Shown: piece by piece, positions 22,228 through 35,252 of the stretch
How the letters are laid out: each line of letters starts with the position of its first letter
Position numbering within the stretch: position 1 is the first letter of the stretch
NCBI RefSeq assembly: GCF_000001735.4
Contig: NC_003074.8
Location: forward strand, 19,475,261 to 19,539,260
Length of the DNA: 64,000 nucleotides
Direction: 5' to 3'
Source of the DNA: Arabidopsis thaliana
Lineage: Eukaryota > Streptophyta > Magnoliopsida > Brassicales > Brassicaceae
Notes under the pieces: model-generated
Databases searched by the model: none
What the model saw: only the letters and a program-made list of their open reading frames with translations
Told to the model about the DNA's origin: nothing
Position numbers and translations under genes: made by a program

Positions 22228-25200
22228 TTCGATACTTCGGTTTCGTCGAGAGGGTTTTTGTATTCTTGTATTTGTTTTTCTCTGTGTTTTTCTAGGGGAT
22301 GGGTTGATGGTAATGACTTCTAAAGAAAATGTATGTATGTAATATATAAGGAAGAAGAGGAGCTAAAATATGACTAGGAATTAATATTTGTTGAATAAAG
22401 TAATTATGTTGTGGAGAGAGATATGACTTTGTTTATTTCGTAATAATTTTTTTAATTGGAGGTGGGAAAGTTAGTAAAAGTATAGTAGAGACAAATATAT
22501 GAAACAAAAGACAATTCAGTAAACAATGCATTAGTGCATTTAAACCAGTGCAGCAAACTATTTATTGCTAAATGTAAAGGGGAAGACTTAAATCTTACAA
22601 TTTAAAAGAAGAATTTATGATTTTTTATTGGTAATCTAAATTTTAAGTAATATGTCATCCATTTGATTTGTTAATGTAACGTTAAATTATATTTCAAGAA
22701 AATAACAGTTTTACAAATACTACGATTTGTGTTTGAAAGAATTTAAACTTAGGGTTTAAAGAATAAAGAAGAAACTGAATTTGTCATCCATTTCACAATA
22801 GTTTTAATCTTATGACTTCACTTTTTTGTTTCATAAATTTGTCGTTTTGTATATTTAATGTATATTTTAAAGAAACTTATAGTTTATTTATATGGCGTAT
22901 TTTATCAATTAGACTTTGTTTGTTTGATTCATTTATTAGTTAATACTACTCAATGTTTTATCTATTAAATTGTTTGTCACAGTAAGACTATTATTCAACT
23001 GATTTCTTGAATGAAAATATGTCTAAAATAACTTTAGTGACACCAATACATATTTTTCTCATAAATGTTTTTACTATTCTCTCTGTTTCATTATAAATTT
23101 TGTTTTATAATTTTACACGTATTAAAACCTATTAATTTTTTAATTGTATAATTTATTAAATTTTCAATGTTAAATCAATAAACTACAATAATACAAATAT
23201 AGAACTACATGGTGTGATTTATAGTCATTTTAGAAATAGTGTCTAGAAAGTATGGTTCATTCAAGAAAATGGTCTAATAATAGTTTATAGTATGAAAAAA
23301 CAATTTTGAATATAGTTAAAGATAGAAATAATGGCTAGCACTAACTAAAAATGAATCAAATAAAAAGAATTCATCTACAATTTACTTTTCGTTATTAAAA
23401 ATTAAATAATAATAGTACGTTTATACAGTGAAGCATCCGTTTCAAAGTTTCCAACGACGGTTTCATGCGCCAGCTAAAAACTTCTTTTTGATTGATAATC
23501 AAATGGACATTCTGAAGGTACCCACAAAACTCAACTACTTTGAGTTACTTTCCAAATTTTGAATATAAATCAATGTTTTTGGTGGTGACAAATTTTGACA
23601 ATATAAAAGAATGAAAGATGTAGATAGATGTATGTAAGTAGTGCTTGCTGGTAGTTAAATTGGATATTCAAAGGTGAAAACCATTAAGATGTTTCTAACT
23701 ACCAGATTCACTAGTCATTGTAAAAATTATCACAAAATGTTTAGCAATAATTTAGAAGAATAAAAGGATATCCATTAATGTTTTTAAAAAAAACATTTCC
23801 TTTGATTAATCTAATGATGGTAGTTAAATTACTTGACTTTAATTTCCTGTCTTTTTATTTTAAAACAGGAAATTATTTGGACGAAAGGTTATGGTACAAT
23901 AAACTTTATTACTGTACTTTTAATGTTTCACATATTTGCATAACTTTCATTTTTCTAAATTGTTACGATCAAGATAGCCATTGATTTTCATTTGAACAAT
24001 GGAAAGTAACTGGATATGAGTATGATTTATTGATTAGTACTCTCAAAATGTTTATTATGATCAATTAAACAGACGTTTGTAACTTGCGTTTTAAACCGTC
24101 ATTTGAAGTAGAATTTTCATAATTATATAAAATCTCCTATATATATTATTTGAGAAGCTAGAGGGATAACGTTTGAATTTTAGAACTTTGAATAGCAAAC
24201 GAAAGAGTAACAAATTAAAAAAAATGAAACAAACAGTTACTAGAATTTAATACAAGAGGCCAATAACTAAAATACAGACCTCACGAGGACATAATATAGC
24301 TGTTAATAACTTAGGAATCTCTCGTGTATTAAATGTTTCACAATTAAGAGGACAATCAAATTTAAAATGATTTATAGACTAAAAAATTTAACGACAGTTA
24401 TGCAACAGGGTTTCAAAACTTTAATGGCAATTATACAACAGCCTAAACTGGGATGATTTGTGAAAGTGGCCTCTTTAATTTTTGAATTTGCTTCACAAGA
24501 TTATAAGAATATAAAAAAGCTAGGAATATGTTGTTTTAGCAGAAAATAAAATAATTATATAACAAAATGTCAAATACTACCATTGACCTTCCATAAAATC
24601 TAATACCTCAGCATCAGTTATATCCCATGTGAAGCTATTTAATGGAATTTAATGGTAGCTTTTAGTTGATACTACCATTTGTTTACTTTTCTTTTGTTAT
24701 CTTAATCACATTCATTACGAATCTGAAGAGTGAAGGAGATAACTTCTGGAATCTGTTTCTCTAATATTTTTCAAGTAATCGCTACTAATCGAGTTAAGTT
24801 ATATACTAAGAAGATCGAATTTGATTCCAAGTGAGATGAAGCTACGCTTGAGCATAAAAACCAATTAAGTTGTATATCTTGTTTAATGCAAGCCCTTTCT
24901 CCAAAACTTATTCATTTCAAGATTGGTTGGTTTTTGTAGTCAGAACCGTAAACCGTTTCTATATGCATGAGCTTGTATCAATCATGTGAAAGGTTTCTTC
25001 TTCCCTTTGCACAAATGAATAAAAGCATCAAAAACCTATAGATTGCTTTCATTGATTATGGAAGAGGATCGATGTCTATAATTGTCTTGTTCTGGTTTGA
25101 AGTTTTCTTGTAGCACTGTCCAAACACTCTCTTTGGACTTTTTATTCCTCATTATACGGAAAATTAAATCTAAATAAATTACATAACGATAAGTGACATA

Positions 25201-25727
25201 CCGCATTATCCGTTTTTCAATTAAAGCTCTCGCTTGTTCAAGATCATCTCTTCTTCATCAACTTGATTCTTCATTCAATAATTTGTTTTAGACTTTTGGA
25301 ACAATAATGTTTCTTTGTTTTTGCTATGACATCTACATTAACAAATAGACATGCAACGTCAACTATTGAACTATAATAAAATCAATATACATCTTTAGAA
25401 ATCACAATATTAATAAAAATTTGCAGCTTGTATCTTGGTGGGCTAGACTTTTGGATGATTTTTCAGATGATTTATATATGCAATGTATTCGTATAGTTTC
25501 ATGGTTCAATTAGTCTTTTTTCTCGGGTCAATATTCGCATAGATTAATAATGTTTACGTGGGTTCATCAATTACTATCAACTTGTATGCATGCTAAATTA
25601 CACCATTGAAATTAAAAATGATAAATACACCATTTTAACAATTTAAATAATTTTTAATTGTACAATTTTGAAGTCTGAATCTGAATTGTAAGTACTAAAT
25701 TAAACTTAAAGAGTCATATAAACATCT
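22228..25727. other. Long gene-free spacer (3.5 kb)
   Basis: AT-rich throughout, with short frames only (22121-22342 and 23778-23984), none recognisable. AATGGAATTTAATGGTAG-type short tandem phrases occur near 24640-24660. I found no transposon termini, tRNA or conserved domain, though a diverged element could be missed by eye. Confidence 0.4.

Positions 25728-25807
<80 letters not shown>
25728..25807 (+). tRNA. tRNA-Leu (anticodon TAG)
   Basis: An 80-nt cloverleaf with discriminator A. The acceptor stem GACAGTT pairs with AGCTGTC (one U-G pair). The D arm GGCCGAGTGGTCTAAGGC is typical of leucine tRNAs and forms the A box. The anticodon stem CCAGA/TCTGG encloses loop TTTAGGC with anticodon TAG at 25762-25764, reading CUN codons. 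A variable arm follows, then T arm GTGGGTTCAAATCCCAC, which contains the B box. CCA is not encoded, and there is no intron. A TTTTTTTT polymerase III stop lies just downstream at about 25813. Confidence 0.96.
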
Positions 25808-25808
<1 letters not shown>

Positions 25809-25884
25809 TTCCTTTTTTTTCTTTTGTTCCTTCGTTTTATTTACTTCGCCGGAGAGATTCGAAGCTACCAAAGAAGAAGAATCA

Positions 25885-27535
25885 ATGGCGAGAACGAGAA
25901 TTATAACGAACCGATTTGAATCTCGCTTTTTGATTCGTTTCCTTGAATCTCCGACTCTATTCGCCTCTTGTTTCACGAGTTCCAGATCTCTTCAAACCCT
26001 AGCCTACGAAGAAGTCCGAACCTCCGGTGATCGGGAGTCTGAATCTACAGCTCTCATCCTTCATGGCCTCCTCGGTTCCGGTCGCAACTGGAGATCGTTT
26101 TCTCGCTCCCTTGCATCATCTCTCTCCGTCTCCTCTGCTTCTGGTACGCTTCTCTCTGTGATTAGTATCTTGAGCTTTTCATTTGATATATCGATTGAAA
26201 TTTCTTGTGTGTGTACATTCAGATTGGAAGATGATATTGGTTGATCTGAGGAACCATGGGAGATCTGCGGAAGTGGAAGGGCTTAATCCGCCTCATGATC
26301 TTGTGAATTCAGCTAAGGATTTAGCTGATTTGGTTAAAGCAAGTGGCTGGAATTGGCCTGATGTGGTCATTGGTCACTCTTTGGGAGGTAAAGTGGCGTT
26401 GCAGTTCATGGAGAGTTGTGCTCGTGGTGATTTTGGTGAATCTGCTTCTCCTCCTAAACAGGTACTGGACCAAAGTTACTTCACCTTGTGAATTCTTATC
26501 ATGTATGCAAGTTTAAGAGCTCATTGTTGTTGTGAGATGCAATATTTGTGATCTTTTAATCTGATAATGATGATGATGACCATAGCAAAGGTTGTTTGGT
26601 GCAGAACAGCTATGGGTACTAGACTCTGTCCCTGGGGAAGTCAAGGCAGAAAAAAGTGATGGTGAAGTAGAGAAAGTTCTGAAGACTTTGCAGAGTTTAC
26701 CTTCATCAATCCCTTCTCGCAAGTAAAGTCTCATTCTTTATGTGGTTCTTGGTGTTTGTCTAATTATCTACACTCTGGACTCTTTGTTTTAGCTTAGGAA
26801 TTCCAAATTGATTCCCGCATATGAAATCTCGAGTGAACGTTAGTATAGTTGGTGTATAAGTATACCATCTCTCTGATTGAGCTGTTACTGCGGATTCTAG
26901 GACATTTTTAAGATTTAGATAAGTGGGAATAAAGAGCATGCTTATATGATCGCTTCTAGCTGATTATGTTACATATATAAATGAGGCTCATTTCAGCTTG
27001 CAGAGTATAGAATCCAACCTTGGTGTCACTCAAACATTGTTTTCTGATTCTAGGTGGCTTGTTGATCGTATGGTCGAACTTGGGTTTTCAAGATCATTAT
27101 CCGAGTGGATTGGCAGCAATCTCAAGAGATCTGGAGACTCAGAGACATGGACCTTTAACCTTGACGGAGCTGTCCAAATGTTCAACTCTTACAGGTTTAT
27201 TTCCCTTCCTAAGAACCAATGACTATGATTATATTATGAACCTTCCTCGAGATTTTGACTTTTTACTTTCCTACTGCAGAGAGACTTCTTACTGGTCTTT
27301 GCTAGAGAACCCGCCAAAAGAGACAGAGATAAATTTTGTGATTGCAGAAAAGAGTGACCGATGGGACAACGATACAACCAAGCGGCTTGAAACAATAGCT
27401 AACCAGAGACAGAATGTAGCCGAAGGGAAGGTTGCGACTCATCTTCTTCGTAACTCTGGCCATTGGGTACACACAGACAATCCAAAGGGACTCCTAGAGA
27501 TTGTGAGTCCCAACTTCTTCTCCCCACACGAGTAG
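25885..27535 (+). CDS. Alpha/beta hydrolase, ABHD11-like
   Basis: Five coding exons: 25885-26143, 26223-26461, 26610-26722, 27054-27194 and 27280-27535. All are GT-AG and in phase, giving 335 residues. The exon 3 acceptor must be the second AG (AACAG/CTATGG), because the earlier AG would bring in a stop. Landmarks: HGLLGSGRNWRSF (oxyanion region), VDLRNHGRS, nucleophile elbow GHSLGG (catalytic Ser), an Asp candidate in IAEKSDRWD, and catalytic His in NSGHWVHTDNPKGL. The first 45 residues are rich in Arg and Ser with almost no acidic residues, suggesting an organellar transit peptide; animal ABHD11 is mitochondrial. By order it is At3g52570 (recalled). Substrate unknown. The ATG lies only 77 bp after the tRNA-Leu gene. 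Confidence 0.9.
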
Positions 27536-27870
27536 ACGATGCGCTACGAAAATGGCATTAGTCTTTGCTTACAATTTCACTCCTGTTCAGTATCTATATG
27601 CAGAAATAGCAAATCCAATCGCAACTATTTTGACGATGCGCGGTTTTTCCCGTTTGTGTTTCCTAATTTTGCATTAGCATATCCTTTCAACAATGTACAA
27701 ACGTTTAGGAGGATCTAATAACATCAATAAACTTATCACATTCATAACTTTATACACAAGATTTGAAAGACAATGACTGCTACGTTAGTACGAGGCACAA
27801 CACCAGTAAGAAGACTAGAGACGATTAAAAATCCAAGATGCTCAAAAACTAGCACTTTTGCTCACTTTTA

Positions 27871-28031
27871 TGGGCCGTAATATGTTGGGTCTGTATATAT
27901 ATTGGGTCTCAATTAAATTATCCATAAAATCACTACTTTAACCCTAACAAAAATTCAGACTATTAAAGCAAATTCTGATCCGTCTCTTTCGCTAGCTAAA
28001 GGTAAAAGGCGGAACAACAAAAGAAACCCTA
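27871..28031 (+). promoter_or_regulatory. RPS14C promoter: site II and telo-box elements
   Basis: TGGGCC at 27871-27876 is a site II element. AACCCTAA at 27940-27947 and AAACCCTA at 28024-28031 are telo-boxes; the latter is 33 bp before the ATG and probably in the leader. This combination is the known signature of Arabidopsis ribosomal protein genes, where it couples expression to cell growth. A TATATATATTGG stretch lies at about 27893. Confidence 0.75.
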
Positions 28032-28063
28032 GCTTCCCTTTGTACCTCTCTCTGTTCCAAACC

Positions 28064-29441
<1,378 letters not shown>

Positions 29442-29718
29442 GTTATTTGGCCTCTCGTTGGATCTCCTTATGTAGCTTTCTCAATGTTTCATTTTGTTTT
29501 TTCTTAGTTTGAAAAGAGTTTTGGAATTACTATGCTTTGTTATAGTCTCAACTCTGAACAGCTTTGGATCTTTTTCTGTATGACCATAAGATATTCAAAA
29601 ATTGGTAGTCATTTTATCTCACAAAAAAACCTTGAATTTGTGCTGTATGATTTTGTAAAGTCTTAGGTGCCAAATCTTTGATTGGAGTTGATAAAATATT
29701 TTTATTTGGTTGTAATTT

Positions 29719-30040
29719 TGTAATATCCCGGGATATTTCACAAATTGAACATAGACTACAGAATTTTAGAAAACAAACTTTCTCTCTCTTATCTCACCTT
29801 TATCTTTTAGAGAGAAAAAGTTCGATTTCCGGTTGACCGGAATGTATCTTTGTTTTTTTTGTTTTGTAACATATTTCGTTTTCCGATTTAGATCGGATCT
29901 CCTTTTCCGTTTTGTCGGACCTTCTTCCGGTTTATCCGGATCTAATAATATCCATCTTAGACTTAGCTAAGTTTGGATCTGTTTTTTGGTTAGCTCTTGT
30001 CAATCGCCTCATCATCAGCAAGAAGGTGAAATTTTTGACA
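29719..30040 (+). repeat. Palindrome and hairpin-rich segment, possible solo LTR
   Basis: Begins TGTAATATCCCGGG and could end TTTTTGACA (TG...CA, 322 bp). It contains the 16-bp perfect palindrome AATATCCCGGGATATT (29722-29737) and four short hairpins between 29829 and 29940: CCGG-TTGA-CCGG, CCGAT-TTAG-ATCGG, TCCG-TTTTGT-CGGA and TCCGG-TTTAT-CCGGA. Plant Gypsy LTRs often begin TGTAAYRYCCCG, so a solo LTR is a reasonable guess. However, the five flanking bases do not match, so the ends are not proven. Confidence 0.3.
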
Positions 30041-30272
30041 AATAAATCTTAGAATCATGTAGTGTCTTTGGACCTTGGGAATGATAGAAACGATTTGTTA
30101 TAGCTACTCTATGTATCAGACCCTGACCAAGATCCAACAATCTCATAGGTTTTGTGCATATGAAACCTTCGACTAACGAGAAGTGGTCTTTTAATGAGAG
30201 AGATATCTAAAATGTTATCTTAAAAGCCCACTCAAATCTCAAGGCATAAGGTAGAAATGCAAATTTGGAAAG

Positions 30273-30354
30273 TGGGCTGGGCCTTTTGTGGTAAAGGCCT
30301 GTAACCTAGCCCAATATTAGCAAAACCCTAGACGCGTACATTGACATATATAAA
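30273..30354 (+). promoter_or_regulatory. UBQ1 promoter: site II cluster, telo-box, TATA box
   Basis: Overlapping site II motifs TGGGCT (30273-30278) and TGGGCC (30278-30283), an inverted copy AGCCCA (30308-30313), telo-box AAACCCTA (30323-30330) and TATATAAA (30347-30354), in that order. The TATA box is 54 bp before the ATG. The arrangement matches growth-regulated translation genes and parallels the RPS14C promoter. Confidence 0.8.
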
Positions 30355-30374
30355 CCCGCCTCCTCCTTGTTTAG

Positions 30375-31421
<1,047 letters not shown>

Positions 31422-31819
31422 AGAGACTCTTATCAAGAATCCCATCTCTTGCTTGCTTTTTTTTGTTGTCTTCCCTTTGATAGGGTTTGTTTTTCTTGTT
31501 TCAGTGACTTTCTATGTTAAAAGATAATGTCAGTAAAAGGATTTGGTTTTCTATTATTCTGAATCGATTACGGAAGATTCTTGCTTAATTCCAATCTATA
31601 CAAGTATCGTGAAATAATGACCGTTTATGTGATTAGGAGACGTGTTTCATTAATAAAATATAAGATCAATACATTGTTAGTAGTGATAAACTATGTACAA
31701 ATTGTATTGATTGTAAAAGAAACACAATAGGTTCCTTTTTTCTACAATATATTGTGACAGACTCTCTGTTTTAACGAATGAATTAAATTTGTCAACGAAA
31801 AAATTAAAGAATGATGTGA
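31422..31819. other. Convergent 3' region between UBQ1 and CWINV2
   Basis: The two genes point at each other over about 400 bp. It holds the UBQ1 3' untranslated sequence (T-rich) and, on the other strand, that of the invertase. No other feature seen. Confidence 0.5.
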
Positions 31820-34013
31820 TCACTTTGCACCTTGGTTCATCTTCAGAGGCTTCTGCATGTTCCATGCATTGAGGCTCTCTACGGTCACAGGTTGTGAGCC
31901 GTTGTTAAAGACAAACAAATGAGCTTTTTCTCCTACTGCTTTTGTCGGATACACTCTAGATGTTATCACTGTCTTTCCTTTTGCTCCAAAGCTCTCCACA
32001 ACCGAGTGATCAATCTGCAAATTCACTCAATTATGTTACCTATTTGCTTCTCTATACAAGAGTAATATTCAGTAAAATGATTTAAGTTTGTGACGTACCA
32101 AACTCCTTAGAGAGATCTTTCCGTCAAGGAGACCGACATCCACAAAACCAGCAAACGATGGTTTGTACATCCTCTCCTTGGCGTCAGTCCCGGTGTCTTT
32201 TTTGAGACTCGAACTGTTGATTTATTGTGATTAATGTTAGACACTCTCAAATTGTAATTAACAAAAATCATATATAAATAATTGAATTAGTGAGTTAGGA
32301 AAACATACGGCTTGGCGTCAGAGCACATGAGAACCTTAGGCTTGTTGGATGCGGCATCTTTGAAGACTCTAAAGAAAACAGGAGTGTATTCTTCTAAGTC
32401 AGATGTAGCCAACGTGATCAAACCAAAAGGACCAACTCCACCATTCACATTCGAACCTTTCAAGTTACATAACTCTAGTGGTTTAGTTGCGAAGCTTTCG
32501 TCAAACTTTTCGGCCTTCTCTAGATTTCCAACGTTGAATGTCACATCCACATCCACCTGAGCAGGAGTGATTCCTTGGACCTCAAAGCGTTGGCCCATCT
32601 CCATTTTCTGGTTGGTCATTTGGACATTCTTTCCTCTCAATGACTCAATCTCTTCAATAGGCCAAAACACGAGTTGCTTACCGCTAGAGTCAAGCAAGAT
32701 TGTTCTTGGGATAAGCTGAATTCCGGCCCAACCCTTCACGGTATCATCTTGAACGGTGTCGGATTCATTGGCCCACCCCCAAAGAATTCTTCTGTTCGTC
32801 TTGTCATCAAAGAATGTCTTTGACGCATAGTAGTTACCATAATCAAATCTCAAACCATCCCAACCGTCAGGAGTGTAACCGTCTGGCCTGTAACGATCCT
32901 TCTTGGTGTCATACGTTCCAAGAGTGTAGTACTCGTATCTGGTCAAGTCCAAACTAACCTTCAACACATGCTTGGCGTTTGGACCGTCGTAGCTGAAGTC
33001 CAAACCGTTTTTCTTGTCGGTTACGGATACCGGGAAGAAATCGGGACATTCCCACATACCGGTTTTCTTTCTTGAGTGGATAGGACGTTTGCTTTTGACC
33101 CATTTTTTGAAGTCACGGCTCTTGTACATATAAGCAATTCCTCTGTTCTTTCTCTTTGAGCCAACAAGCATTCTCCAATACCCATCTTTTTTGTTGAACC
33201 AAGCCGTGGTCGGGTCACGGAAAGCGGATCCGTTCTCGCCATTATCGGGTTTTACGATGGGGTTATCGTCTGGCTTTATCCATGTCTTGAGGTATGGGTC
33301 GGAAAGATCTTGTGGAATGGCGTAGTTTTGAATCTGAGTCTGGTTCTCGGTGATACCGGTGTAGAGGATAACCGGTCCTTTTCCCGGTACGTGGGTAGCT
33401 GAACCGGACCATGTACCGTTGATGTCGAACCATTTGGATGGGTAAATGGCTGGTTCAAGGGCTTCCCAATTGATCAAGTCCTTAGAAACCGAGTGAGCCC
33501 ACACAATGTTACCCCAAACCGCACCTTTGGGATTGTATTGGTAGAAGAGATGGTAAACTCCCTTGTAGAGCATTGGAGCTGTTGCAATTTTTGAATATTG
33601 TTACATGCAATCATATATATAATGTTTTTGTCATTAACTTATAAAAAGGGAAAAATATTTGTAATGGACTTACCATTCGGATCTGTTGGAGTCAAGAATG
33701 CCATAACGAAGGCAAAACAACAAACCCAAGGAATTTATGTTAGAACAATGTATTTTGGTTGATATAAACAACCCTAGTAATAGAAGTTGAATAAATATGA
33801 ACTTGAATAAGATGTCACATATGTTGTACCGTTGATCCAATGGCGGGGAGGTTGAAAGTGATAAGCGGTTCTGTGAAGAGGACTTACTGACTCCAATGAT
33901 GTCGATTTTGATTGCAATTTCTTGAAAACTTTGTGAAATGCATCGACGCCATTATTGCTAATATTGATTAATACAATCAATAGTAATACATAACCAAACT
34001 TTGGAGCACTCAT
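31820..34013 (-). CDS. CWINV2: Cell wall invertase (GH32 beta-fructofuranosidase)
   Basis: Five coding exons: 34013-33830, 33674-33682 (9 nt), 33578-32309, 32213-32099 and 32014-31820, giving 590 residues, the length I recall for AtcwINV2 (At3g52600). The N-terminus [19 protein letters not shown] is a secretion signal. HWIN joins DPN from the mini-exon to form the NDPN motif carrying the nucleophile Asp. FRDPT supplies the transition-state Asp. WECPDFFPV supplies the acid/base Glu; its Pro (not Val) marks the cell-wall type. The C-terminal beta-sandwich ends [20 protein letters not shown]. It hydrolyses apoplastic sucrose to glucose and fructose, feeding sink tissues. All junctions are GT-AG and in phase. 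A small convergent gap separates it from UBQ1. Confidence 0.97.
33674..33682 (-). other. CWINV2: 9-nt mini-exon encoding the DPN of the invertase active site
   Basis: On the minus strand the acceptor TCCAACAG is followed by ATCCGAATG and the donor GTAAGT. Joined to the G that ends exon 1 and the CT that starts exon 3, it reads Asp-Pro-Asn-Ala. Plant acid invertase genes share this mini-exon; it is among the smallest exons known in plants. Confidence 0.95.
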
Positions 34014-35252
34014 TGGTGCAAGAGAACTCTATGATCACAACAATTTATTTTGATTTTATTTTTGATGTGTAAATAGTTTTTGAGAAAGAACTCTCTGATG
34101 AAAAAGATATAGTTTTCGTAAAAGATATAGAAGAAAAGAGGAGGGAAAAGTAGAGTACTTTGAAGATAATATGGATCCGTAAAATAATCCTAATCTCACG
34201 CTAAAATAAGAAGTACACAATGTGGTTTGCAATCAATTTACTTTTGTTGTCTTTTTAATCCATTTTTAACAATTCTTTTATTGGTTTTGTCGAAGAAAAG
34301 AAAAGGTGTAAAGTCAAATAGTTTGGTCAATTGTTTTAAGGTAAGTAATAGTAATATCGAGGAAAATAGTAGATAAAACTAATTTTGGTTTTAGATCAGA
34401 GTTTTGTTTTGTCTATTTTTTTTCCTTCGTTTGTTGTTTCACATTTGTCTGGACTTAGGGGTACGTCAATTGGAGAGCAGGAGAAGAGAGTTAGTATTAC
34501 ACTAAACTAATTAAGTCCACCCATGATCTATCTATCAAAACACTAAGCAGAACCAATCGAAATACATAACAGCACAAGAAAGGTCGTACGTCCTTAATTA
34601 TATATTGTAGTTTTCCATTAGGTACTCTACATACTATATAACCCACGTCGCCAGGATGGTGATGGATTCTTCTAAGGAAGATTGACTGATGCTAATCTAT
34701 CTCTTGTCAACCAAAATTCTGCCGCCTGAATCCGATTCTTTGACAATAGAGTCGCTGCTAAAGAGCTATCTATAGTGTAAAATCCAAACCATCTATATGA
34801 ATAAGAGATATTACTTGACAGTACTCTTCAAGGCTATCTATAGAATCATATCGTTCAAACTGTTGTTTCTTAAAGAGCATCTCGTGTGTTTTATCTTTAT
34901 TAATCTACATTCCATATATGTTGCAAGCTGAGTGAGTATGCATGAGTAAAACAAATAGTTCCACTTAAACCTTTTCCAAAAAACCAAAAAAAAATCCAAT
35001 TATTTGACCTTAAAATATAGGGAGAGGTTTATATAGTATTGCCTAAACGTGAGCAACGTAAAATTAAAGACGCTAAATTCGTAAATGCAAAATCATTTCT
35101 ATTTGGTTGATAAACCGGAAAAATTACACTTAACCGAGTAAAAGGTACGTCACTGTATCTTCCCCATATTTACCCACCTGACAATATATGATACAAGTAA
35201 AATCTTAAAATCCCAAAAAAGTGAAAACAATCTCTCTTCTTTCTCAAGGATA
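34014..35252. other. Divergent promoter region between CWINV2 and the acyltransferase-like gene
   Basis: No gene seen in about 1.2 kb. The two flanking genes are transcribed outward from it, so it holds both promoters. TATATAGT-type sequence lies about 220 bp before the plus-strand ATG. No repeat or transposon end found. Confidence 0.45.
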
